Translations under genes and position numbers: made by a program
Notes under the pieces: generated by a model
Seen by the model: the letters and a program-made list of their open reading frames with translations, nothing else
Database searches by the model: none
What the model was told of the DNA's origin: nothing
DNA from: Deltaproteobacteria bacterium
GTDB lineage: Bacteria > Desulfobacterota > DSM-4660 > Desulfatiglandales > Desulfatiglandaceae
Assembly (NCBI GenBank): GCA_018644785.1
Contig: JABGPV010000212.1
Coordinates: forward strand, 1-9,146
Length of the DNA: 9,146 nt
Reading direction: 5' to 3'
In this document: piece by piece, positions 1 through 6,267 of the stretch
Position numbering within the stretch: the stretch's first letter is position 1
Layout of the letters: each line of letters begins with the position of its first letter

Positions 1-1
1 C

Positions 2-307
2 CATCAAGGTCATTCCGAAACCAATATCGGGGTCTGGCTGGCATCTTTTTTTTCCAAGCATATTTCGGCGGTGGATGGGGATCGGTGCCCCAGTGAGCCT
101 ACCTGCTCCAGTTACAGCGTTCAGGCGTTCAAAAAGCATGGCCTGGTGATGGGGTGGTTGATGACCGTTGACCGGTTGATCCATGAGGGGGATGAATGGA
201 CCGTGTCTCCGGTGAAAAATCGGAACGGGAAGGGGAAGATCATTGATCCAATCGAGAATAATGATTTCTGGTGGTATGGGAATAAATCGCAATCTCAAAA
301 TCGCTAG
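2..307 (+). CDS. yidD: YidD-family membrane protein insertion efficiency factor (5' end outside window)
   Basis: The frame is open to the left edge, so the N-terminus is missing and the GTG at 71 is not the real start. The visible part has the YidD hallmark: a Cys-Pro-x-x-Pro-Thr-Cys-Ser-x-Tyr core (codons about 83-115), then an Ala-x-Lys-Lys-His-Gly segment and an Arg-Leu-Ile-His stretch matching the family's helix after the cysteine motif. YidD is a small membrane-associated protein that aids insertion and folding of inner-membrane proteins by the YidC/Sec machinery. The tail after the core is longer than in E. coli-type YidD and rich in Lys, Asn and Trp, which I believe is common in deltaproteobacterial versions. 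The next gene begins inside this one, so the two are probably translationally coupled. Family assignment is firm; exact function here is by homology. Confidence 0.85.
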   Translation, partial: HQGHSETNIGVWLASFFSKHISAVDGDRCPSEPTCSSYSVQAFKKHGLVMGWLMTVDRLIHEGDEWTVSPVKNRNGKGKIIDPIENNDFWWYGNKSQSQNR

Positions 308-1220
308 AAACGTTTGTTTCCTATCACTGCTGGCGCTTGTTATCCTTTGGACGCCCCGTCCGGTATTTGCTGGACAGATTGTCATTGATGCTGATGGACA
401 GTTTGAATTCGCCCGGAGTTTTATGGAGAGGGGCGATTACGGTCGCGCCATCAGTGAATATGAACGGTTTATCTATTTTTTCCCCGAGGAGAGGCGGGTC
501 TCTCTGGCCCGTGAACTCATCGGGCTCTGTTATCTTGACGATGGCAAGTTCATTGATGCCAGAAATGTTTTTGCCAAAACCTATCGGGCTGATCCAGACA
601 GCCCCATGGCAAAAAAGGCCCTTTTTCTGACCGGGGAATCCTATTACAAAGAGGGCGTATTTGATAAGGCGGAAAGCTTTTATGGTGAGGTGCTGAAACG
701 ATACCCTTCACCTTCATTGAGAAACAAAGCCCTTTACCGCCTGGGCTGGACGAGAATGCAGGAAAACCGCTGGCGGGAGGCATCCGAAGATTTCAAACGG
801 GTGGAAGTGGAAAGCCCCCTGTTTGAAAAGGCCCGAAGACTTTCAGTGGAAAGTCTCAAAGGTGAAGATCTTCCTTACAAAGACCCGACGACGGCAGGGG
901 TCATGGCGATTCTGCCCGGGCTCGGTCATGTGTACGTGTCCCGTTACAAGGATGCTTTGATATCATTTTTACTTAACGGCTTATTTATTTGGGCCACCGT
1001 GGAAGCATTTAACCATGATCAGAACGTTCTGGGGGGGATCCTTGCCTTTTTTGAAGTGGGTTGGTATTCCGGAAATATTTACAGCGCCGTGAATGCGACC
1101 CACAAATGGAACCGTAAGGTTCGAGACGATTTTAGAAAAGGGCTGTTCGACAATGTGGATCTCCGCCTGTTAAGTTCTGGAAAAATGCCCGCCGGCTTGC
1201 TGGTGAGTTTTAAATTCTAA
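243..1220 (+). CDS. TPR-repeat protein with signal peptide and C-terminal hydrophobic domain
   Basis: An exported or membrane-anchored protein of up to 325 residues. A signal peptide is clear: a basic stretch (Asn-Arg-Asn-Leu-Lys), a hydrophobic core and a likely cleavage after Val-Phe-Ala (residue 43 of the long form). About four TPR-like helical pairs follow (about 53-86, 90-123, 127-160, 164-197), with typical Gly/Ala/Tyr spacing. A C-terminal region (about 217-285) starts with Leu-Pro-Gly-Leu-Gly-His and has two hydrophobic segments, resembling the DUF5683/TM2-like Pro-Gly-Leu-Gly modules. The start is ambiguous. TTG 243 has a strong Shine-Dalgarno (GGGAAGGGG, 228-235 region); ATG 261 and ATG 276 have weaker ones, but ATG 276 gives the most normal signal peptide. 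All lie inside yidD (overlap 32-65 bases). Its pairing with yidD suggests a role in envelope protein biogenesis, but this is inference. Confidence 0.8.
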   Translation: MIQSRIMISGGMGINRNLKIARNVCFLSLLALVILWTPRPVFAGQIVIDADGQFEFARSFMERGDYGRAISEYERFIYFFPEERRVSLARELIGLCYLDDGKFIDARNVFAKTYRADPDSPMAKKALFLTGESYYKEGVFDKAESFYGEVLKRYPSPSLRNKALYRLGWTRMQENRWREASEDFKRVEVESPLFEKARRLSVESLKGEDLPYKDPTTAGVMAILPGLGHVYVSRYKDALISFLLNGLFIWATVEAFNHDQNVLGGILAFFEVGWYSGNIYSAVNATHKWNRKVRDDFRKGLFDNVDLRLLSSGKMPAGLLVSFKF

Positions 1221-1258
1221 GGGAACTTCCAAAAAAGAATCTACGCATCCTGTTTGCC

Positions 1259-1339
1259 CTTTTGCCCGTCTTCTACGTTGTGATAACAGGCACATAGCTC
1301 ACTATGCACCTGCCATCACGCCTTGATGACGAACAAAAG
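1259..1339 (-). repeat. 81-base imperfect palindrome / long hairpin in a convergent gap
   Basis: Left arm 1259-1297 and right arm 1302-1339 are near-complementary around a 4-base loop (CTCA on +, 1298-1301). Read as minus-strand RNA, the 38 paired columns comprise 28 Watson-Crick pairs, 6 G-U wobbles and 4 mismatches, with one bulged G. On the plus strand those six wobbles become A-C mismatches, so the minus-strand RNA is the better folder; hence the strand given. It lies between convergent genes, about 140 bases past the kinase stop and about 40 bases past the TPR stop. It could be a bidirectional terminator or mRNA-end structure, a structured RNA, or one copy of an interspersed palindromic repeat (REP/MITE-like). 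No clear U-tract follows, which argues against a simple intrinsic terminator. No convincing target-site duplication was seen. Confidence 0.75.
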
Positions 1340-1478
1340 CTCTGCACGATATGCGTATATTGTTTTCTTCCAGTTCCCTAATAGTTTTCCATGATTTGGG
1401 ACTGCTGCGATATTGAGTTTGTGATGTATTGTTCTGTGGGATGAAAATTACTTGACGCAACTATGATATGAGCATCAT

Positions 1479-2336
1479 TCATCCGGATATTTTGGCTTTA
1501 TCCAGAATTTTGCGAACTGTTTCCGACAAGTCCGCCTTGGCGAAAGGTTTGTTTACAAATGCCTTTAAGCCTATGGCAGCAGCGTTTTCATGGGATATCT
1601 TTTTACTGAAGCCTGTACAAAGAATGATGGGAATATTTGGTTTTATTGCCATCAACTCCGTAGCTAGCCGGTCACCCGTCATATTCGGCATGGTCATATC
1701 GGTGATGACAAGATCAAAATCATTCGGTTTCGACCGAAATAGTTCCAGCGCTTCAATGCTGCTGGTTCTCGTCGTAACGGAGTACCCTAGGCGTTTAAGG
1801 ACCTGACTGCCCATGTCGGCGATGGGTGCTTCATCATCAACAAACAAGATTCGTTCCGTTCCAGTAGGCAATTCCTCTGATATATATTCTATGTGCGTTC
1901 CGGGTTTTCCGGTGATTGGCAAATAAATTTTAAAAACAGTCCCTTTTCCCAAGTCACTCTTGACGGAAATATTGCCACCATAGATATGAATGATACCGTG
2001 GACCACGGCAAGACCCATCCCAGTTCCCTCTCCAGGCCCTTTGGTGGTAAAATAGGGCTCAAAGATCGAGACAATATTCTCCGGGGAAATTCCCATTCCG
2101 GTATCAGATACCGTTAATTTCAAATAATCTCCAGCTTTCAAGTGCTGATCTTGCATAAAAGAACTGTCATTGATACGAACATCTTCAAGTTCGACCGCAA
2201 GGATGCCGCCTTCGTCCTCCATGGCATGGGCCGCATTCGTACATAAATTCATCAAAATCTGATGAACCTGTGTGGCGTTCCCCAGTATGAGAGATTGACT
2301 ATCAATCTGTTGATTGATTTTGATGGAAGTTGGAAT
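1479..2336 (-). CDS. Hybrid histidine kinase, C-terminal part (HATPase_c + receiver), frameshifted from N-terminal part
   Basis: This frame continues the kinase at 2252-3808 after an apparent frameshift. It is open from about 2336; TTG 2255 is only the first start-like codon in it, not a believable gene start. It holds the ATP-binding catalytic domain: N box (Met-Asn-Leu-Cys-Thr-Asn-Ala-Ala-His-Ala, from codon 2252), G1 box (Asp-Thr-Gly-Met-Gly-Ile), F box (Phe-Glu-Pro-Tyr-Phe-Thr-Thr-Lys) and G2 box (Gly-Thr-Gly-Met-Gly-Leu). A receiver domain follows. Counting from codon 2255, it has the acidic pair Asp140-Asp141, phosphoacceptor Asp186 in Leu-Val-Ile-Thr-Asp-Met-Thr-Met-Pro, Thr214 and Lys236, all expected for an active receiver. 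The protein stops soon after the receiver with no output domain, so phosphate would pass to a separate partner, which is not in this window. Confidence 0.85.
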   Translation of the reverse strand: MPTSIKINQQIDSQSLILGNATQVHQILMNLCTNAAHAMEDEGGILAVELEDVRINDSSFMQDQHLKAGDYLKLTVSDTGMGISPENIVSIFEPYFTTKGPGEGTGMGLAVVHGIIHIYGGNISVKSDLGKGTVFKIYLPITGKPGTHIEYISEELPTGTERILFVDDEAPIADMGSQVLKRLGYSVTTRTSSIEALELFRSKPNDFDLVITDMTMPNMTGDRLATELMAIKPNIPIILCTGFSKKISHENAAAIGLKAFVNKPFAKADLSETVRKILDKAKISG

Positions 2337-3808
2337 GAAGACCTAATGAACTTCACTGCTTCTTTTGTTATGGTATCGATTCTGATTGGCTTTATCTCTT
2401 GCTCGGATTGTCTAGCGAATGCAAGTATCTGCTTTACAAGGTCTTTCGCCCGTTTTCCAGCAATATAGACCTCCTGCAGGTTGTTTTCGATGTCGGTGCC
2501 TTTCTCAACATCCTCCAGTGATAGTTCCGTAAATCCTATAATTGCTGAAAGGATGTTGTTGAAATCGTGAGCAATCCCTCCGGCCAAATTCCCAATGGAT
2601 TCCATTTTTTGGGTCTGTCTCATCCTGGCTTCCATTTCCTTAATTTCTGTGACATCCTCCATTAAACCTTCTAAAATGATAGTCCCTTCTTTATTTCTGG
2701 TTTTTCGAGTGTGTAATCTGACCCAGATACTCCGCCCATCTTTGTGCTGAAATTCAAGCGCATCATTAATGAAGCCTTTGTTCATAATTTCATCTACAAT
2801 TTTAGGCCTATCCTCCGGTCGGACATAAAGCTTGGCAATACTGCCGATAGCTTCCAATTCCTCAAAAGATGAATAACCAAACATTTCCGTCATTTTTTGA
2901 TTGGCGAATATGAATTTGCCGTCAAACGTAACCTGATAAACGCCAACCAATACATTCTCTAATATTTCTCTGTATCGTTTCTCACTCTCCCTAAGGGCGT
3001 CCTCAGATAATTTCCGTTCAGTGATGTCATTTATGTAGGCCTGTATGGCAGGCCGACCATCCCAAGGCATTTTAACGGAGTTGGCCTCGATCCATTTTAT
3101 ATGACCGGATTTGGTTAGAATCCGCATTTGAGTTGGAAGCAAATCCGGGCTTTCATCTGTCAGCCGTTTTTGGATCCGTTCAATAGCAGGGTTTCTATCT
3201 TCCGGATGTACAAGAGACTGATAGTCAAGTCTGTCAAATTCTTCCTTTGAATATCCTAGCATTTCATAAATTCTAGGGTTGAAATAAACCTTTTTGCCAT
3301 CCTGAATCACCAATATGCCAATACCGCTGTTGGCCATTATGGATCTGAGTTTGGACTCCGATTCCTTCAGCGCCTCCTCTGCTGCTTTTTTCCCACCAAT
3401 GTCAAAAAAATGACCCATCATATACAGAGGGTTTCCGTCAATATCATTACACAATGTTGCCTTGTATTCGACAGGAAACAAAGAATTGTCTTTTCTTTTG
3501 CCAATATCCTCCCCACTTGACCAACCCTTGGTTGCCAAGTCTTCCATTGTCTTGGAAATACCTGGACCTTCCCAAAATTCAACTAATGGTCGGCCAATCA
3601 TTTCTTCCGGGCTTGAATAACCCCACAATTCTGAAAGAGCATTATTCACATAAAGAAGGACGCCATTATTGTTTGTAATTCCCAATGGAAAGGAAGTCTC
3701 AAGACCTTGAAAAAGGGCCGTCAAATCTAATCTAAACCCGTCTAGTCTTAGATCTTCTAATTCTTTGATCTTTTGTTCCAATTCTTCATAGCTTGGCTTT
3801 GTGGTCAT
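2252..3808 (-). CDS. Multi-PAS sensor histidine kinase, N-terminal part (PAS x3 + HisKA), frameshifted
   Basis: A cytoplasmic sensor kinase with no signal peptide or membrane segment. From ATG 3808 it has a short coiled-coil start, three PAS domains (about residues 36-140, 152-267, 279-392, the second and third ending in Asp-Ile-Thr-Glu-Arg-like and Asp-Val-Thr-Glu-like linkers), then HisKA with phosphoacceptor His414 in Gly-Ile-Ala-His-Asp-Phe-Asn-Asn (codon 2567-2569). Homology ends at Phe-Ile-Arg-Ser-Ser (about residue 491); the remaining residues down to 2252 are out-of-frame translation. Joining the two frames gives a normal PAS3-HisKA-HATPase-REC protein of about 776 residues. ATG 3808 is preferred over GTG 3823 because GTG 3823 lies within the Shine-Dalgarno. 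Ligands of the PAS domains cannot be told. Divergently transcribed from the ATPase operon; a functional link is possible but unproven. Confidence 0.88.
   Translation of the reverse strand: MTTKPSYEELEQKIKELEDLRLDGFRLDLTALFQGLETSFPLGITNNNGVLLYVNNALSELWGYSSPEEMIGRPLVEFWEGPGISKTMEDLATKGWSSGEDIGKRKDNSLFPVEYKATLCNDIDGNPLYMMGHFFDIGGKKAAEEALKESESKLRSIMANSGIGILVIQDGKKVYFNPRIYEMLGYSKEEFDRLDYQSLVHPEDRNPAIERIQKRLTDESPDLLPTQMRILTKSGHIKWIEANSVKMPWDGRPAIQAYINDITERKLSEDALRESEKRYREILENVLVGVYQVTFDGKFIFANQKMTEMFGYSSFEELEAIGSIAKLYVRPEDRPKIVDEIMNKGFINDALEFQHKDGRSIWVRLHTRKTRNKEGTIILEGLMEDVTEIKEMEARMRQTQKMESIGNLAGGIAHDFNNILSAIIGFTELSLEDVEKGTDIENNLQEVYIAGKRAKDLVKQILAFARQSEQEIKPIRIDTITKEAVKFIRSSFQLPSKSINRLIVNLSYWGTPHRFIRF
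2331..2344 (-). other. Apparent one-base deletion splitting the histidine kinase
   Basis: On the minus strand, the first frame reads Phe-Ile-Arg-Ser-Ser and then turns to nonsense. The second frame resumes at once with Ile-Pro-Thr-Ser-Ile-Lys-Ile-Asn, then Leu-Gly-Asn-Ala-Thr-Gln-Val-His-Gln-Ile and the N box. Kinases of this family normally read Arg-(Ser/Ala)-Ser-Ile-Pro-(Thr/Ser) across this point, so the break is placed within a base or two of 2336. Inserting a single base restores the full protein without losing any residue. There is no long homopolymer or obvious slippery heptamer with a following hairpin, so programmed frameshifting looks unlikely. Either a recent mutation or a sequencing/assembly error. 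Confidence 0.8.
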
Positions 3809-3816
3809 CGAAAGCG

Positions 3817-3824
3817 CTCCCACC
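3817..3824 (-). promoter_or_regulatory. Ribosome binding site that fixes the kinase start
   Basis: Minus-strand GGTGGGAG ends 8 bases before ATG 3808. The alternative GTG start at 3823 overlaps this motif, so ATG 3808 is the better start. Confidence 0.6.
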
Positions 3825-3942
3825 AGATACCCTTAAAAAGAAAAAGCCCATACATATAGCGTCTTTGACACAGGGTATGCGCTTTTGCAACCATCATTAT
3901 CCCTAAATTCTTGATTGGATCATGTTGGGTAAAAAGAATTCC

Positions 3943-3970
3943 ATATTATCGAAAAATCAGTTTATGTCAA
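3943..3970 (-). promoter_or_regulatory. Candidate sigma70-type promoter for the kinase
   Basis: On the minus strand there is a perfect TTGACA (3965-3970) and a TAATAT 16 bases downstream (3943-3948). An overlapping GATAAT (3945-3950) is closer to consensus but only 14 bases away. Transcription would begin near 3936, leaving a leader of about 130 bases. A second minus-strand TTGACA at 4008-4013 has only a poor -10 (TAAGTG, 3985-3990). Prediction from motif match only. Confidence 0.35.
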
Positions 3971-4067
3971 GTCACCATGGTTTTCACTTAACATCAAAAA
4001 TGGTTCTTGTCAAACCCTGAGAAACCTTGACAAAGGTCAAACATATTGGAAGTCTAAAAAGTATTTA
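3971..4067. other. Middle of the divergent intergenic region, with TTGAC/GTCAA repeats
   Basis: No gene is visible between 3809 and 4172. The middle part holds a perfect inverted repeat TTGAC-AAAG-GTCAA (4027-4040). It also holds a longer-range inverted pair TTGTCAA (4007-4013) / TTGACAA (4027-4033). The sequence is AT-rich. These could be operators for a shared regulator of the two divergent transcripts, or simply spare -35-like hexamers. Confidence 0.4.
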
Positions 4068-4096
4068 TTGACATAGTAGTATGGACCATAGTATTT
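4068..4096 (+). promoter_or_regulatory. Candidate promoter of the ATPase-padR-methyltransferase operon
   Basis: A perfect -35 hexamer TTGACA (4068-4073) is followed by TAGTAT (4089-4094, 15-base spacer) or GTATTT (4091-4096, 17-base spacer). The -10 is weak, which fits a promoter that is tightly controlled. The start site would fall near 4102, about 70 bases before the ATPase start. CATAGTA occurs twice (4072-4078 and 4087-4093), 15 bases apart, inside the promoter. Confidence 0.45.
4080..4090. promoter_or_regulatory. Palindromic operator candidate within the promoter spacer
   Basis: TATGG-A-CCATA is a perfect 5+1+5 inverted repeat in the spacer and at the edge of the -10 of the operon promoter. 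A dimeric winged-helix repressor bound here would block RNA polymerase. The PadR protein encoded two genes downstream is the obvious candidate, since PadR regulators commonly repress their own operons. The match to a known PadR site is not established. Confidence 0.4.
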
Positions 4097-4172
4097 TTGT
4101 TATAGATTGGCTATTGCACCCATAGGGCTGATTTGATTTAGTCGGAAACTAGAAAAGTAAAGGAGAATAAAA

Positions 4173-4928
4173 TTGATTTATTTGAAACAGGTGAATATCC
4201 ATGAAGAAAAATTTCCTGTGTTTGACTACTATCCGTTTGACCTGGGAATATTTCAGAATACGGATAAGGTTCTGTTTGACACGCCCATCACACTTTTCTG
4301 CGGCGAGAATGGAACAGGAAAATCCACTTTACTCAAAGCTATTGCTATTAGATGCGGTATCCATATCTGGCAAGACAATTCCGGAATGAGACACGAACCC
4401 AACCCTTATGAAGAGGATTTATATAAAGCGATTACCATTCGGTGGGCAGGCGACCCAGTACCGGGTTCATTTTTTGGATCTCAAATTTTTTCACATTTTT
4501 CGAAAATCCTTGAAGAATGGGCTGTTGAAGATGTCAAAATGCTAAATTATTTTGGAGGAAAATCACTTGTTACTCAATCTCATGGCCAATCCCTTATGTC
4601 TTATTTTCAATCTCGATACAGCATTAAAGGAATCTACTTTTTGGATGAACCGGAAACTGCTTTGTCCCCATCATCTTTGATTGAGCTTTTGAATCTATTA
4701 ATTACAACAAGCCATCAGGGCCATGCTCAGTTCGTTATTGTGACCCATTCTCCTTTGTTACTGGCGTGTCCGAGTTCTCGTATCTACAGTTTTGATAGTC
4801 CGGTAATTGAACCCATAGATTATGAAGATACTGAGTATTACAAAATCTATAAAACATTTATGAACCGCCCGGATGAATTTATTAAGCGCCTCGAATTATC
4901 GTCTCAAAAGTGCAGCCGTGGTGCATAA
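4173..4928 (+). CDS. Small ABC-type AAA family ATPase (COG3910-like)
   Basis: A soluble 251-residue ATPase of the ABC/SMC-like superfamily. Visible motifs: Walker A Gly-Glu-Asn-Gly-Thr-Gly-Lys-Ser-Thr (44-52), an ABC-signature-like Ser-His-Gly-Gln-Ser (136-140), Walker B Ile-Tyr-Phe-Leu-Asp-Glu-Pro (154-160) with catalytic Glu159, a D-loop-like Leu-Ser-Pro, and H-loop His192 in Val-Thr-His-Ser-Pro. It lacks a transmembrane domain and the long coiled coil of Rad50/RecN. The N-terminus (Lys-Phe-Pro-x-Phe-Asp-Tyr-Tyr-Pro-Phe) is typical of the stand-alone predicted ATPases of this group, as far as I recognise. It starts with TTG, chosen because AAGGAG (4160-4165) sits 7 bases upstream. First gene of the operon; padR follows after 27 bases. 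Substrate and function are unknown; no partner nuclease or transporter gene is adjacent. Confidence 0.85.
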   Translation: MIYLKQVNIHEEKFPVFDYYPFDLGIFQNTDKVLFDTPITLFCGENGTGKSTLLKAIAIRCGIHIWQDNSGMRHEPNPYEEDLYKAITIRWAGDPVPGSFFGSQIFSHFSKILEEWAVEDVKMLNYFGGKSLVTQSHGQSLMSYFQSRYSIKGIYFLDEPETALSPSSLIELLNLLITTSHQGHAQFVIVTHSPLLLACPSSRIYSFDSPVIEPIDYEDTEYYKIYKTFMNRPDEFIKRLELSSQKCSRGA

Positions 4929-4955
4929 TTAAACCTATGATCAAAAGGAGCTTGT

Positions 4956-5498
4956 ATGTCTGCGGTCAATCTGGTCATCCTCGGGATATTGAAAAAGCAA
5001 AGCATGAACGCATATGAAATGAATAAGCACATTGAGTATATCCGGCTAAGAAACTGGATGAAAATCGGGACTCCGACTGTCTATCAAAATTTGAAGAAAC
5101 TGGCCGAAAAAGGCTATCTTTCTACCGGAAAAGCTAAAACCGGCAATATGCCAGAAAAGGTGATATACACCATGGCGGATTCCGGCAATGCGTACTTTGA
5201 TGAACTGATGACCCGGTTTTCCAAAACCCCAAGCCCGATTCATTTTGATTTTAATGCGTTTTTGATCAACCTGGATTTGGTTGACAAAGAGAGGGGTATG
5301 GCCATGCTGGAAAACCTGAGGCAATACTTCCAAAACAGTTATGCCAATCTGAAAAAAGATCAGGAAGCGATCAAAGATCCCCCCATTGGAGGAAAGGCCA
5401 TAATGGAACAATACGACCGGTTGTTCAACACCATGATAAAATGGTCAAATGACTTGATTAAGGCCTATGAAAAGGACTCTTCTAATGAAACAGAATAA
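4956..5498 (+). CDS. PadR family transcriptional regulator
   Basis: A 180-residue DNA-binding repressor-type protein. Residues 1-85 form the PadR winged helix-turn-helix: Leu-Val-Ile-Leu-Gly-Ile-Leu at the start, Ala-Tyr-Glu-Met in helix 2, Gly-Thr-Pro-Thr-Val-Tyr-Gln-Asn-Leu-Lys-Lys-Leu as the recognition helix, and a wing ending Val-Ile-Tyr-Thr-Met-Ala. Residues about 90-175 are a helical, charged dimerisation domain like that of the longer PadR/Vir-type (subfamily with C-terminal helices) members. AAGGAG (4945-4950) lies 5 bases before ATG. It sits between the ATPase and the methyltransferase, and its stop overlaps the methyltransferase start, so all three are probably one transcript. Autoregulation through the palindrome at 4080-4090 is likely but inferred. 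PadR proteins often respond to small toxic or aromatic compounds; the ligand here is unknown. Confidence 0.92.
   Translation: MSAVNLVILGILKKQSMNAYEMNKHIEYIRLRNWMKIGTPTVYQNLKKLAEKGYLSTGKAKTGNMPEKVIYTMADSGNAYFDELMTRFSKTPSPIHFDFNAFLINLDLVDKERGMAMLENLRQYFQNSYANLKKDQEAIKDPPIGGKAIMEQYDRLFNTMIKWSNDLIKAYEKDSSNETE
5471..5476 (+). promoter_or_regulatory. Ribosome binding site selecting the second ATG of the methyltransferase
   Basis: AAAGGA ends 8 bases before ATG 5485. The earlier in-frame ATG at 5467 has no comparable motif and almost touches this site, so 5485 is preferred. It lies within the padR coding region, as expected for coupled translation. Confidence 0.55.
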
Positions 5499-6267
5499 TT
5501 CTAAAGAGGTCGTTCGTCTCCAGTTTGACCGGCAGGCTGAAAAATTCAGCAGTTGGTCAGTAACAAAAAATGAGGAATATGCGGCTTACTATTATGATTT
5601 CTGCCAAATGACACATGAAGACAGGCTCTTGGATGTCTCATGTGGCAGTGGGGAATTCTGTCTTTTTTGTGCACAAAATATCACCCATGCAACCGGTGTT
5701 GATTTGTCTGACAACATGATTGCCTTGGCAAAGCGGCAGTCTCAGGCATTTGGGATCACCAACACCACTTTTCGATGTGGCGACGCCGTATGTCTGCCCA
5801 ATGAATCGGGTATATTTACGGTTGTGGTATCAAAATCCGCGTTGCATCATTACTCGGAGCACGATTCAATTTTCCAGGAGATGAAGCGGTGTTGCAGTCA
5901 ACAGGGAAGGATCTCGATCCAGGATATCGTTGCCTATGATGATAAGTATGTTAATGATTTTTTTGAATCTTTTGAACAGCTGGTGGATGCCAGTCACAAG
6001 GTCACGTGCTCCAGATCCTTTATTCTTGATCTGTATCAACAATGTAATGTCGAAATTCTATCCACAATGGACCTTGCGATTGACTTGAATTTGAACGACT
6101 ATCTTAACCATGCGGTTCGCAGTAATAAAGAGACTGTTCGTATCGGGCAGTTAATAGAAGCAGGGCTAAAAGACGATATCATCAAAAATTACTTTCATTA
6201 TAAAGAAAATGATCTTTTTTTTAAAAGAAACGTTTTTCTTATTTTGGGACAAAAAGAAATCTTTTGA
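5485..6267 (+). CDS. Class I SAM-dependent methyltransferase
   Basis: A 260-residue soluble methyltransferase with a Rossmann-like SAM-binding fold (Methyltransf_11/25 type, UbiE-like). Motif I is Leu-Leu-Asp-Val-Ser-Cys-Gly-Ser-Gly-Glu-Phe (48-58), the acidic residue after strand 2 is Asp73 in Gly-Val-Asp-Leu-Ser, an Asp100 follows in the next motif, and the strand-4 region reads Ser-Lys-Ser-Ala-Leu-His-His-Tyr (116-123). The C-terminal part (about 150-260) carries the Asp-Ala-Ser-His-Lys-Val-Thr and Ser-Arg-Ser-Phe segments that vary with substrate. It has at least ten cysteines, unusual for this size, several clustered at 53-62 and at 136-137. The substrate cannot be told; ubiquinone/menaquinone methylation is not specifically supported. 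It overlaps the padR stop by 14 bases. The ATG at 5467 is an alternative start. Confidence 0.87.
   Translation: MKQNNSKEVVRLQFDRQAEKFSSWSVTKNEEYAAYYYDFCQMTHEDRLLDVSCGSGEFCLFCAQNITHATGVDLSDNMIALAKRQSQAFGITNTTFRCGDAVCLPNESGIFTVVVSKSALHHYSEHDSIFQEMKRCCSQQGRISIQDIVAYDDKYVNDFFESFEQLVDASHKVTCSRSFILDLYQQCNVEILSTMDLAIDLNLNDYLNHAVRSNKETVRIGQLIEAGLKDDIIKNYFHYKENDLFFKRNVFLILGQKEIF

Noticed and set aside
71..307. GTG 71 as the start of the yidD-like gene
   Set aside because: The frame is open to the left edge and the upstream residues fit a continuing helix before the cysteine motif, so the gene is truncated by the window rather than starting here.
1221..1478. Insertion sequence remnant around the long palindrome
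   Set aside because: No transposase-like coding remains, no outer inverted repeats and no target duplication were seen.
1468..1806. Plus-strand open frame of 112 codons
   Set aside because: It is antisense to the receiver domain of the kinase, has no recognisable domain and no Shine-Dalgarno; it is a shadow of the real gene.
2331..2344. Programmed ribosomal frameshift in the kinase
   Set aside because: There is no convincing slippery heptamer, and hybrid kinases of this type are not known to need frameshifting; a mutation or sequence error is simpler.
3821..3823. GTG 3823 as the kinase start
   Set aside because: It lies inside the Shine-Dalgarno for ATG 3808 and adds only five residues.
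5046..5411. Minus-strand open frame of 121 codons opposite padR
   Set aside because: The plus strand encodes an unmistakable PadR winged helix here; the antisense frame shows no domain.
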